This document shows, piece by piece, positions 45,705 through 57,484 of a stretch of DNA of 64,000 bases (its first letter is position 1; the number at the start of each line of letters is the position of its first letter). The position numbers and the translations under genes are program-made. The notes under the pieces were generated by a model that saw only the letters and a program-made list of their open reading frames with translations, searched no databases and was not told where the DNA came from. This stretch comes from Centroberyx gerrardi (taxonomy: Eukaryota; Chordata; Actinopteri; Beryciformes; Berycidae): contig NC_136004.1 of assembly GCF_048128805.1 (NCBI RefSeq), positions 20,381,284 to 20,445,283 of the forward strand, read 5' to 3'.

Positions 45705-45832
45705 ATGGCCAGCAGGGTGGTGTAGTGAGAAGTGAGCCTGACCTCCAGCCGGAGGACCCAGGTTCAAGCTGCCATGTCGGCAAGCATCCGCCCTGCTAAA
45801 CTGTCCTTGAGCTAGTGCACAAAAAGTTAACA
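45705..45832 (+). mobile_element. tRNA-derived SINE fragment
   Basis: An A-box-like GGTGGTGTAGTGAGAAGTGA and a B-box-like AGGTTCAAGCTGCC are followed by CTGCTAAACTGTCCTTGAGC, a tail common in fish SINEs. Confidence 0.6.
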
Positions 45833-46064
45833 AGAGCAGCTTTCTCCAGTGTAGCGCCTGATTTTAGGTGACAAGTTAGGACGTGCTTCGTCTGCGCGTT
45901 AAGCTCCACCTGCAACTATGCACGTTTTGTTTTAGTAAATCGATGGGAGTGATCCATTTTAATAATCTTCTCCTCCATTTTTGCACCTGACCATTGCCAC
46001 TCCATTGGGTCAAACGCACTAAAAATGTCTACTTCATTATGTGCAAAGTGCTTCTCCGTACAGG

Positions 46065-46438
46065 CAGTGTTGCCAACTATTTTCCAAGGAAAGTAGCTAT
46101 TCTGCTCAAAAAGTCACTAGAAGTCGGCAGATGACATCATATGTTAATTTACTTATCAATATTTACTACAGCCCCCTGCTCTCTGCGGCGGGAGGGGCTA
46201 CACTGTGCATGGGAAGTGTTGTGATCATCGGACCTCTTTGGATTGGACAAGCAAGTAGTGCAAAATGACATCAACCATACAGAATTGTTGCCAAATGATT
46301 GGGAGTCAACACATTGACATGTTCTCCATGGCCCAAAAAAGTTGCTAGATTTGTCACTAGTGGCTTTTGAGAAATAAAGTCACCAGGGAGGTCTGAAAAA
46401 TCACTACATTTGGCAACAAAGTCACCAAATTGGCAATG
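46065..46438. mobile_element. hAT-like non-autonomous element (374 bp) with 8-bp duplication
   Basis: It starts CAGTGTTGCCAAC and ends TTGGCAATG, inverted and hAT-like. It is flanked by the exact 8-bp direct repeat CGTACAGG at 46057-46064 and 46439-46446. Internally it has repeated 'GTTGCTAG', 'AAAGTCAC' and 'TGACATCA' strings and no transposase frame. Confidence 0.82.
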
Positions 46439-46926
46439 CGTACAGGTGACATCATACTCTCGTTTGCTCACTGTTGACTTTTGCCAAGTTGTAACTAACC
46501 ACAACAAAGGCAGACAACATCTACAATTTCCAAAGTTAATCAGAGTTTAACCAATTTATACAACAATATGAGGATCAAACCAAAACCAAGTTTATTTTTG
46601 GAAAGAAAGAACACACATTTGGACGAAGGGATGAGTTCAAATGTAGTGTAGCCAGTTACTGTTCGTGCAAAACTAACTTAGCTAACATTATTATTATGTG
46701 TGTCTGTCATTGCTGATACAAAGTAACATTCTTCTCCAACTTAATTTCTTCTACTCTAGGATTTCTTTGCTAACAAGAATTTATATTAGGAGGTAAAATG
46801 TGTGCATTTCCTTTCATGGTAACTGCAGGAAAATCACTAGTCCTGTTCTCTCAGTGTTTCTAAACCACAGACAGAGAAGATAGTGTCTCATGCTCCTGGA
46901 AGACCTGGAAAAAAACATGGAATTTG

Positions 46927-46931
46927 AACAC

Positions 46932-46983
<52 letters not shown>

Positions 46984-47020
46984 GCACACACGCACACACA
47001 CACACACACACACACCCACA
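46927..47020. repeat. (CA)n microsatellite
   Basis: About 94 bases of CA with CG interruptions. The His/Thr-rich open frames here are repeat artefacts. Confidence 0.95.
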
Positions 47021-47638
47021 CTTTATTTTCTATTCCAGTAAACAATGCTTGTTTCCCAATGTTCCCCATGGTGAGTCTGAGTCACAGAGGCGGCAAAGAG
47101 CTTCGTACAATACGCACCAACTCTTGCGAGAGAGACGTCACTTGGTCCAGCCAGGACCATCAGAATCAACACTTTTTACACACGCTACTGCATAAACGCC
47201 ACCGCAAACGCTTAGTAAATACGGCCTTGAATTGCCCTACCAGCTCCAGGGCTGCTGTTCTGTAACTGACCCGGCACTTTAAAGAGAAATTCACACAAAA
47301 AGATTACAACACAACATAGTGAAATATGCTAACATGTCAGCATCAATAAAGTAAACCCAGTTAGCAAGATATCATGGCCTTTGATGCCGGGTAGACAGTT
47401 ATATAATACTTTAGTATTTGTTTCAAACTGCTATGTCGTAACCAGCTTCTAACCTCTAATGTGAACTTCTTGTTTTTTAGTTTCTAATTAAACGGAGCCA
47501 GATATGGACACTTCAAGGGGCTTTCTTTCTCAAAGCAAGATGCCTCCAGTCCAGCGTAATCCAAGAGGGTTTGGAGTGTTTATGGAAGCTAATGGTTTCA
47601 GACAGAAAGAGCTATTACTCCAATTTATGTTAAGCTAC

Positions 47639-47654
47639 TTTCTCTCTCTCTGTC

Positions 47655-47690
<36 letters not shown>
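47639..47690. repeat. (TC)n microsatellite
   Basis: TC tract with TG interruptions, about 50 bases. Confidence 0.92.
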
Positions 47691-47693
<3 letters not shown>

Positions 47694-49321
47694 ATCATCA
47701 TCTCTCTATCCTTGCTGAGTGAAGTGAGTTCCCTTAAGTTCCATTTAGCGGCCCTTTGATTTAGATGACTGTTTACCTCTTAAGGTTGTCATAGCGAAAA
47801 GGCCTGTTTTTCCCGTTTCAGAGCCACACTCTATATTTATTTCAATTCATTTAAAGAATATATTAGGTTCTGACTATCTTTATCATTAGATAGTAGCCTA
47901 TACAGTGGTGAGTGACAGGAAAGATGGATGAGAGAAGGCCAGGAGTCACTTTTACATGGTATATCTTAGCAGGCTGTACAAGCACACACCTTTTAATTGC
48001 CCGAAACGAGGACAGTTTGAGCTATAAAAAGGGGTTGGACAGAAGTTCATGAAATAAACAGGTAATTATCTCCCAAAGGTGATGATGGAATGGCAGAATA
48101 AGTAAACAGGTTACGCAAGAAAAGTGAAGGTTACATCAGCTGATAGAGCAAGGTTTGGACTTATTAAATGTTTTAATTCATGATACTTCCCTATCCACTG
48201 ATACCGAACTGTTACTTAACGTGATACTTAACAGTCCATCATTGATCATTGACACCAAATCAGTGCAAGTTGGCAGGACGTCCTTTTCACAGTCAATAAT
48301 CATGTTCTTCATTAAACAAAAGAAGTTGCTGTAAGAAAAAGAAACCTGATCTGCCAGAACATATTCAGGTTGACTTATTTGTGGACTTGTTTGTTGACAT
48401 TTCATAGCTCAAGGATGATTAGTACCTTCTTTATATCACATGGCCAAGCCCTTGGGATGCCAGTCAGTCTGTTTAGCTGATAAAACCTGTCTCAACTTGT
48501 GTGAGACAGCAGCAAAGGAACTGAATGCACGATAAACAAGGAGAATGATGAATTTGACAGGTGAAAAAAGGTGTTTATTTTTTGACACTTTGACACTGTA
48601 TTGTTAAGATTGAGATCTGAATTTTGAGTTATTTTATGAGTGCCAAGATTTTTCATTCATCACTTGTTTTACATTGGTAGAAATTACTCCAGCATGTCTT
48701 TAATTTAAGTTGCTTTTCACTGTCCGTAGTCACACCCAAACTTTGGAATATTTCGAGGGGCGTAAGTGCGTTATAGTAGATTTTACAGGAGAGCCAAAAC
48801 AAATTTTGATCAAACTTTGATCAGCTGCCGTTACCACATACTAAGCACAATATTTTAACTTTTTGTGTTATCAGATTGAGCATTACTATAAAAACAATAC
48901 TGCTACAGTTTAAGTTGAATTATATTTGTTAACTTTTTTAAAAATGGCAAAATAGTGAAATATGCCTTTTTGGCACAAACATTGTCCCAATACAGCCATG
49001 CAGAATATGGGCGTATGTAAGTAAACAACTGTAAAACACATTCATTTTAATACAAATCTAGCAATTACACTTCAATCAACACTGAAATATAAAACAAGAT
49101 CAGAATGAATATCTTTATCTTGAAGTAATGCTCAGCAACTTTCACCAAGGCCTTTAAAATTGTAGGCTACATGGAACATATCAAATTGATTGATACATTT
49201 TTTCTGATAAAAACTTTTAATAAACCTTTTTAATAAACCTCTATAGACATAAGAAACTACTTTTGATTCTAAACTACTACTTTTTTTTTCTTTTGCTAGT
49301 ATAATAGCCTACATTTTTGTA

Positions 49322-49364
49322 TGTGTCCCAGGACACATCACTTATTGATGTGTCCTGGGACACA
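49322..49364. repeat. Perfect 19-bp inverted repeat, 5-base loop
   Basis: TGTGTCCCAGGACACATCA, loop CTTAT, then its exact reverse complement. Confidence 0.95.
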
Positions 49365-49706
49365 TTCAAAGACCTGTAAAACTCCTCATAACACTGAGGG
49401 ATAACTTCAGCTACCAGCAGTCTTACTATCAGAGCTCATCTTGACCAGTTCACACTCCTAACATTATAAAATAACATTTTGAATCTATAGGCCTAAGTAT
49501 TTCATGGGAATATTAACATATTTACATTCATCTAATATTGACCTAGAATATTAATTAGGATATGAATAGGATACTAAAAATGATGTGCTCATGCTGCCAT
49601 GCTAGCATTACTTACGTCAGCATGCATTTTGAGTTGACCTAAGTGCTGTTAGAATCCTCTACCCACAATGCTTGTTATGTGTCAAAAGTGGGGTTTTGCA
49701 TGGTGT

Positions 49707-49738
49707 CAAAAGGGCGTAAGTGCAGTTACGCCCTTTTG
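49707..49738. repeat. Perfect 13-bp inverted repeat, 6-base loop
   Basis: CAAAAGGGCGTAA, loop GTGCAG, then TTACGCCCTTTTG. Confidence 0.95.
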
Positions 49739-50069
49739 GCAGCAAACAAAACCCTACTTTTACTGTTACGGCTTTCAGTTTTTGTTGAATTAAAACTTAT
49801 GTGTCATGATTTCAGTTGTGTCCTTTTGGCACTGAAAAGATCTCACTGAGACCTTTCAATTGATATATAATACTCATATTCACCCAAAATCGCACTTTGG
49901 CTCCAAGCCCTCGATTTGTATTTTGGCCTTTCACTGATTTTACTATGTCTTTATTGTTCTTATTCTGTTGTTCCTAAATATCTGTGTTCTTTTTGTATTT
50001 ATTTGTGTTTTTATTCATTTTTGCTATTCTTTTTTGGTACAGCCTTTTATTGTTGCTCTTTTATACTCT

Positions 50070-50135
50070 GCCTTGTGAAGCACTTTGTAACCGTTGGTTT
50101 TGAAAAGTGCTGTATAAATAAAGACTTACTTACTA
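50070..50135 (+). repeat. LINE/SINE 3'-tail-like sequence, copy 3
   Basis: GAAGCACTTTGTAACCGTTG, then TTTTGAAAAGTGCTGTATAA and AATAAAGACTTACTTACT, ending in short ACTT repeats. It is the best-preserved copy. Confidence 0.7.
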
Positions 50136-50237
50136 CATGGAAGCCCCACTTTAAGTTCCTCCACCCCCAGAAGGAATATTGTTTGGGAAATCCTGCAACC
50201 CCTAACCCTAACCCTCGAGATACACAACAGAGAACAA

Positions 50238-50240
<3 letters not shown>

Positions 50241-50300
<60 letters not shown>

Positions 50301-50301
50301 G
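50241..50301. repeat. (GA)n microsatellite
   Basis: 61 bases of GA with a single CG interruption. Confidence 0.95.
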
Positions 50302-52084
50302 TCTTCAAGTCCCATCATCGCCAAAATCTGTCCAGGAAAAGATCCACAATAGATGACTTCGCTCCACATCTGCAGTCCTTCAGATCCTGACGTCTTTGGT
50401 AGTCTTTGCCTGCCGAAAGCACACTTAGAAGACATCTGATATAGTGTGTGTGAGTAATGGCACTTGTTCCCCTGTTCCCAGTCCCCTGGTAAAGCACTTA
50501 CATTAATGTTGATCCATGCCACTGACAATTAGGGGCCCCGGTCTGGGCAGTGGAAATGAGGACGGCGTCTCGTTGCCTTTGGTGCGGGGTGAAGAACTGA
50601 ACGCAAGAATCACAGCTGGATGCAACCCGAGAGGGAGAAGCAATGACTTTTTAAATAACGCACACAGAAACACACACATAGACACACACGCAATACACAT
50701 ATCTTTAATAGCATGCACAATATTCAGGGCTTTGAGGATAATTTGCTCATTAGATGCTCAGAAACACACTGTTCCCATTACTTTCTTGCCCTTTGTAAGT
50801 CACTGGCTTCACAAGTCTTAAACCACGTCAGGTTGTCTTGAAGCAGCTGATTTGTGGCGTGTTGTTGTTGTTTTATCCTGCTAGCCAAGATGACCCCTCC
50901 ACTAGATCATATTTCTCTGGTATACTGTAAGTTTTGTCTAGTTTACTCGAACGTTCCCACGCTTGCCATTGGCTCAGAGACACACCTGACGAGAGAGAGA
51001 GGTCATTTTTAAATATCTACCCAACACAAAAAATAAAAACGATTTTTGTAGCACCGGCATTAGACATACAGTACAGAGAGGGCATTTGCAGAGAGCAATG
51101 ATTTTGTTTTTTAAGATACTGTGACTCATAGGCATATTTGACTTCCTGCCTACTTGTAATTAATGAATTGGTTTGATAGATTAGTCACTGCTAATGGTCA
51201 TGCTTTAAGCATCTGGGTTTGAGTTATGGGGTGCCGAAGTCTTAAAACATATCAGGATGTAACCGGCATTAAAGATATCGACATTGCTCAAGAGCCCCAT
51301 TTGTTAGAATACCTCAGTGTGCGACTCAGTAATCTGATCCCTTGGCACGGCAGCAGTTTGCCTATCTGGAGAAGCTCTGTGGTTAAATCACCCTGTTTTG
51401 AAATAAGTGATTAATGGTGCAGAGAAACGCAGAAGGAAATTCTGCACAGCGTGTGATAGGTAATCACCGTGGATAATTATTATTTGAGAAATGAATTAGA
51501 AACATACTCATATTAGGCCGCTGTGAAAGACTGCTGACTTCTCCAAAAACCAGTGAGCAGGGAGCAGAGTTGGCAGGTGGAGCGGTGCGAGCTGGGAAAC
51601 GCTGCTCGTTTCCAGTATGTGTGGACATGTGACTTCTGTTGCAACGCCTCTCCGCAGACCTGAAACCATGCCGTGAAATTGTTTACTTTCTGCTGAAACT
51701 TGATACAAACGTGTGTTGAAAACTGGGCAGCATAGGTTTTCTGCAGTGCTCATTTGCATAAACAAAACAGGTGATAATAGTTACACACGGCATTATGGAC
51801 TTTGTGCAAGTCAGAGTTTAAAATTCTTTAAAAGACTAATGAAATGATTGGATTTGTTGAGAGGATATACAGTAATTAACTTGGTTTTTTATTGATGTAG
51901 TATGTTTTTTCATCTATTTGTGTTGTATTATTATTTCAGTGTATGTCATGCGTTATGGTCTTAATCGTATGTGGACCTTTTATATCTGTAAAATGTGAGG
52001 TTTTTAAGAATTTTGGTATTTGATAATAATGATTTCTTTTGGCATTTGTAGTTTTACTTGATATAGATCTATTTTTTGTAACTC

Positions 52085-52160
52085 TTTTTTCACTGTGAAG
52101 CACTTTGTAACTTTGTTTTGAAAAGTAAATTAAGTCTATTATTATTATTATTATTATTAT
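52085..52160 (+). repeat. LINE/SINE 3'-tail-like sequence, copy 4
   Basis: GAAGCACTTTGTAACTTTGT, then TTTGAAAAGTAAATTAAGTC, ending in an (ATT)n tail. Confidence 0.65.
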
Positions 52161-52164
52161 AGAG

Positions 52165-52262
52165 GGGACGACATACAACCAAGATCCCAAGCTGGATTCA
52201 AACCCAGAAAATCGTATGTACACAGCATGCACCTTAGCCAACTGAACCACCAGGACACCACT
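52165..52262 (-). mobile_element. tRNA-derived SINE head
   Basis: In reverse it reads TGTCCTGGTGGTTCAGTTGG (A-box-like), then GGGTTTGAATCCAGCTTGGG (good B box). It is close to the copy at 63455. Confidence 0.65.
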
Positions 52263-52517
52263 TTACTTTTAAATTATGATAATGTCAACTGTTAATGTTT
52301 CTTGTGGACACCCAACAGCTCTTACCTTAGTAATACGTAGTTCGTATAAACAATTAATAATTTCTTGGGAGGTCTGAGACTTACATGGAATTTGAGATTT
52401 GTAGATATTGCTGAGGCAGTGAACTCTAATTACTCTGGTTCTTCCTCTGAATTGTTTTCACCTAGATTATGGGAAATGCTTCTTTAAATTTGAATACACC
52501 CACACATAAATGTGCAA

Positions 52518-52518
<1 letters not shown>

Positions 52519-52591
<73 letters not shown>
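52519..52591. repeat. (CA)n microsatellite
   Basis: 73-base uninterrupted CA tract. Confidence 0.95.
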
Positions 52592-52593
<2 letters not shown>

Positions 52594-54394
52594 TAAACCA
52601 CTGTCACTATTACTATCACCAGATGCTTTAATGCTTTCACTGGTATTTGACAGTCTCAACCTGTTTGTCTTACACAACTCTGGAATAAGTATACACTTCC
52701 TGGCAAAAAGCTTTCCTTGTAATTTCTTGTCTCTCATATCTGGTTTAAGAGTTTGCAAGTAGGAAGTCCATCCCAGAACAAATTGGTAAAGCCATTAGCC
52801 TACTAATCTAGTTTTACTCAGAGCACCAACAAGGCCAATAACAAAACTCAGAGCTTTTGGTTTTGTTGCACTCTTAGAACTACATTTCAAATGCAGCTCA
52901 AAAGCAAAATAAGAGTAATAAAATAATGTAAAAAATAAAACCCCTATTATAGAAAATTCCTATTTCTGTGTCTGATTGGCTTGTTGTTCAGGTCACCTCA
53001 TGTGGTTAAGTTTTTCCTACTTGCTTTGACTAGCATTACATAACAGTGAAGATCAAAGTCATTAATTAGCTGCTGATTTCGTGGGAACTGGCTGGTGTGT
53101 ATAATTCTGCTTTAAAACCTTTGAAACAAGTCTCTCTACATACTGTATATTTGTGTGAGACTTAACAGAGTCAGAGGGCTGACTAATTCCTAGCCTGGAG
53201 CCGTTCGCCGTCCACTAGCACGACTGAAGACATGGTTAGGTTGCACTGAGCTGGGCTGCATCAACATATGCTACAGCTAATGTTAATGAACTCAAACTAA
53301 AGAAGCCAGGTTTTTACCCCACAAAAATGCAGGAAACAGTAAAGTGAGTACAGTCCTCTTATTTTTCGTAGGTACTTTTACACCTGTGGTCGCATTTGGA
53401 GTCAAGCTGTCAAACCAAGCAGGAGCTCTGTGTTCTGAAAGTGTGTTAGCACTCAGGTCATATTGCTTCGTTGGCGTCAAATGGAAAAAAACATATCATC
53501 TTAGCACTAAAGTGCTTGAGGATCCTCTTTCCTGCTATGATTTGGTCTTAATCTCCCTGAATTACATTTTCCCCATCTCTTGAGGGATAATAGTACAAGC
53601 GCTTATGTCATAGTCAAGACCTTTATCACTATTCCCGCATCAGTTCTGGTCTCCCTCCGGTGTATTTGGCTTGTGTCCTTCTCAACCGAGGGTGACAGCA
53701 GATGCAGCAGGGCAGCAGGTGTTTTCTGCTGTTTATCAATGTGCAGAGAGGTGACAGAGTGCATGGACCCTGCTGATGCAAAGCAGCTTCATATGTTTCC
53801 TCCTTTATTATAAAGCGGTTCATAGAGCTGCGCTGTATGTCTCTTACTTATGATTCTAACCTCTTACATAATCCCTCACCACATCCATAATATATACAAA
53901 CACGTAATTATCAGTTTCTATTGATATTTTATAATTGCTTTCTGGTGAGAACTGAGGTCAATGAGGTTATCGTGCGGCGCATTTGTACCGGATGTGAATG
54001 GACACCTGTTCACACAGACTGTAAATGTCAGCCTCATTGGTTGCCCATTTATACATCTAATGAGGTATGGTGGATTCTGGTGAGAGGGAGGAGCATCAAA
54101 TTGCTGAGAAGTAGAAGGCTCGCTCCATGAAACGCAGCATCCTGCAGACTCACCACTTTTCACAGTTTAATTCAATTAGTGTCTGTTCTTCTCAGAGTCT
54201 GGAGGTTTCTCTCACACTCTGTCTTTTAGCCTTCTCTGCAACATGTTTGCCTAAGCCACTGCAGTGCTTGTTTAAGCTTAATCACATTGAATTGAAGCCA
54301 TAGATTGTGTTTATTGTTTCACGAGAGAAGTTCTCTCGGCCAGGTTTAGTTCCTGGGAAGTCTGCTTTTTCTCCATCAGAGTATCTCTCTCTGT

Positions 54395-54438
<44 letters not shown>
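54395..54438. repeat. (GT)n microsatellite
   Basis: GT tract of about 44 bases. Confidence 0.93.
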
Positions 54439-54439
<1 letters not shown>

Positions 54440-55130
54440 TTACAGTAGCTGTTTAACGCATTACCAGGATTCCAAGATTTTTCTGCACTTCCAAAATCTT
54501 TATTTAGTTGTGTGTAAACTCTGGAAAGTGGTAGCCTGCTCCTCCCAAGGTCGTTTGTCCGTGCTAATGGGGGTCATGAGATGATCTCACCAAAACCCTG
54601 CAGGAACTTGGAAAATAAGAGCGAGTGTGAGAAACTCTGAGCTCGTATATTAACTTCCGCTTTATGTTGACATCATATAATGACATGTCAAAGGCCGTGC
54701 TTTTTGAACTGCGTATATTAATCTAACAAAACATGTGAAAAATGATACTGTGGGTGTTAATTTACAACTGCATTATATTACATATGCACACATTCTTATT
54801 CCTAAACACACAAATACTGACAACATTGCCTTAAATGCCCTGTTAGCACCGAGGCTTTGCACAGTCATGTTTGCAAAGACGAAACTGGGTCAGTGGAAAA
54901 AAAACAAAAACAATGCTGAATATATCCAAATCACTGAGAATCAATTTAATTCATTACATTTGATTTTCTTGTAAATTGCTTATATCAACTTTGTAGAAAG
55001 AATACAATACAAGCAAATAAATGTATGATCAAAGACTTGATTCAAAACAGAATAAAATACCCTTTGCAATAGGACAAGTGCACTTCATACAATATCGTCA
55101 CAGCCAAACTCTACACCAAAATTCATATAT

Positions 55131-56828
55131 TTTATTGTATAATCTTGGGGGGGGGAGGGGGGGGGCAGCTTTATCAACATTTATGCACATGAACAAGTCT
55201 CTTTACAGTTAACACCGACAAGAGAAACAACAAAGGCAAAGACTGCAGTCTGTGATATTAAGCAACACTCTTGAGCTGCTTTGTTAACGAGGAATAGGAG
55301 GCGGACTGTGTGCTTCGAAGCTGCTGGACCTACGATGAAACAAAGATCTTTGGTGGAAAAGCTCAAACATACATGTTGTTGGTGAAATAGCAGCAGAACG
55401 TGTCGCTTTAATGACATTATATCAAGAGTTTCATTCAAAAATGTGATGTCCACCTTTTGAAAAATGCAACACATACTCTTACAAAATTATTGATAGAAAA
55501 ATATAAAAACAAATAGTTGCTAAAAGGCATGATTAGTCCATTGTTGACAAAAGGATCACACTTTCACAGACTGAATATCTCTATATTTTAGAGATACAGA
55601 ATTAATTAACCTCAGATTACCTTTTTAAATTGATATATAACATTTTGGAAATGAGCTTTTCATATATTATTGTCCTGGTTCTCTGCATGCTAGCAGTGGG
55701 AGATAGTTGCTGATATTCACAAATATTGATTCAGCTACATGACTAATATCATTTAAATAACATATGTGAATTCATTTTTAGGGTGGATTTTCCCTTTAGA
55801 GTTGCATTGTGTGATTTACTCACTAGCACCTTCTCCTAGAGAAGAATATCTTTTATTACAGAGAATATTTTACACAACATTGATCACTTAGAACATTGTT
55901 TTTCTATACTATAACTGACTCATACAGATGTGTTGAAATATCTTTAGCTTGCAAACCAAGCAACAACTGTCCACCAACTTTGCACCAAACATTCTGTAGC
56001 AGTGGAAATAATATTCTGCATTCCCAGTCAGATGTAAATGCTTTGGTATTAGTGGTGTGAACGGGCATTTGCCAATCTCTTTATGAGTATGGCGAAGGAA
56101 TCGTTGCACCCTCACTGTAAGATGGAAAATGAAACTTGTATAATTTGAGATGACATATTTGTGTGTATTCCAGGGCTGAGGAACAAAAACATGGGTGCGC
56201 GCCAAGAAAATAATACTGCACTGTACATTAGTCATGGAACTAACACAACATGTCCTTCACACTACTGTACAACAGGGTCGGTGAAACCAATTGATGCTTA
56301 CTTAGCAATACAATGGCAGCACACATGCCAGCGATTACTCATAAGGATCATATTCAACACTCTCTAATTTGCCATAGTGACCACAAGCTTGTGACTCAAT
56401 TATTCTCGATTACTGGCCTCAAGGACTTTACAAAGTCAAGGTTTCCACAGTGATTGAACAAAGTAATTGAAATTCCGAAGGATAGCTATGCCATCACTGA
56501 CGCTTGAGTCATGAAAAAGTGGGTCATCTCTATAGTAGCAACATCTGTTTTGGGCAAAATGACAAAAATCGCAAAATATAGTCATATAGTCATAGATATT
56601 CATCACTGAGGTAGCTGGGTGCTGAAACAGAGAACAAAGAAGAACAAAGCTCACAGTTTCTCTGTTGTCATTTCTTTCTTGCTGTGCCCGACAAAAGTTT
56701 TTTTATGTGCCTTTCCCCAATTTTTGAGAGATTTCACAGTTTACTGATGGGGTCTGCGTTCATTATCTGCCTCTGAGCAGTCTGAGAGCCATCTCTTCAC
56801 TGAGAGTTTCACAGACACTTGAGAGAAC
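55131..56828 (-). other. Presumed ptger4 3'UTR and downstream flank
   Basis: Minus-strand AATAAA hexamers lie at 55852-55857 and 55131-55136, downstream of the ptger4 stop codon. Use of either gives a 3'UTR of about 1.0 or 1.7 kb. A G-rich run (55147-55167) precedes the distal signal. No coding sequence was seen. Confidence 0.45.
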
Positions 56829-57442
56829 TCAGATGCATTTCTCCTCCACTGTTTCAGTGCTGAGTGACACCTGAAGCGATTGGTCTTTTGGGCACGGCTG
56901 CAAAGCAATCACAGCTGACAGGTCCTTGATCATATTCGTCCCCTCTCTGCTCTGAACCTCAGTGCTGCCCTGTTCGGACGAATAAGAAGCTTGAGAGTCT
57001 CTGACCGATGAAGGTCGGGAACCATGGAGTCCTTCCATGTGGTGACAGCTTCCAGTGAACACCTCACTTCCCTCTGGCAGGTAGAGGAAGGTCTGGGAGC
57101 TGCTGGTGACGTCTCGCAGGTCCCGGGACGCCAGAGAGTGAGAGTCCCTGGCAGAGATGATGGAGGAGAGTTGATGAGCGTCTATACAGTGGAAGTTTCC
57201 CTGTCTCTGCTGCCTCCGTGCTCCGATCTTACAAAAGAGGCACTTGATTTTCTCAATGAGCTTGAGAAGCACGGCCTTACGGAGCAGGATGTAGATCCAG
57301 GGGTCAAGGATGGGGTTGAAGGAGGCGAAGCGTATCGCTCGTAGATCGGGGTTCTTGTCCAACCGCAGCTCCACTGGAGTCTTATACAGCTGGTTCAGAA
57401 ACACCTGTGCCTGCAAGAGAAGAGTAAATAGTGGTTAAGAGG

Positions 57443-57484
<42 letters not shown>

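Larger units (their letters stand above)
43535..46056. other. Intergenic, no gene recognised
   Basis: AT-rich sequence. It includes a repeat-like TCAAGTCAATTTTATTTGTA start near 44673, a CA microsatellite and two SINE heads, listed separately. No splice-linked coding sequence was found. Confidence 0.5.
48720..49850. repeat. Unclassified hairpin-bearing AT-rich stretch
   Basis: The string GGGCGTAAGTGCNGTTA-like occurs at 48759 and 49712, and TTTTGGCAC-type strings recur at about 48966 and 49821. Two perfect hairpins lie inside (49322-49364 and 49707-49738). There is no coding capacity. It may be one decayed element, but its borders are unclear. Confidence 0.4.
49850..55130. other. Intergenic between loxhd1 and ptger4, no gene recognised
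   Basis: Microsatellites, retroposon tails and a SINE head, listed separately, lie in otherwise anonymous AT-rich DNA. The open frames are short and lack recognisable domains or supporting splice partners. Distal regulatory DNA for ptger4 or loxhd1 could be here but cannot be picked out from one sequence. Confidence 0.5.

Noticed and set aside
46890-47265. His/Thr-repeat proteins
   Set aside because: They come from translating a CA microsatellite. The same applies to frames at 28755-29192, 37191-37600, 44771-45037, 52469-52762 and 57382-57576.
50126-50528. Ser/Leu or Arg/Glu repeat frames
   Set aside because: They are translations of a GA microsatellite.
51226-51414. 62-aa open frame as a small gene
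   Set aside because: No recognisable domain, splice partner, or codon pattern distinguishing it from chance.
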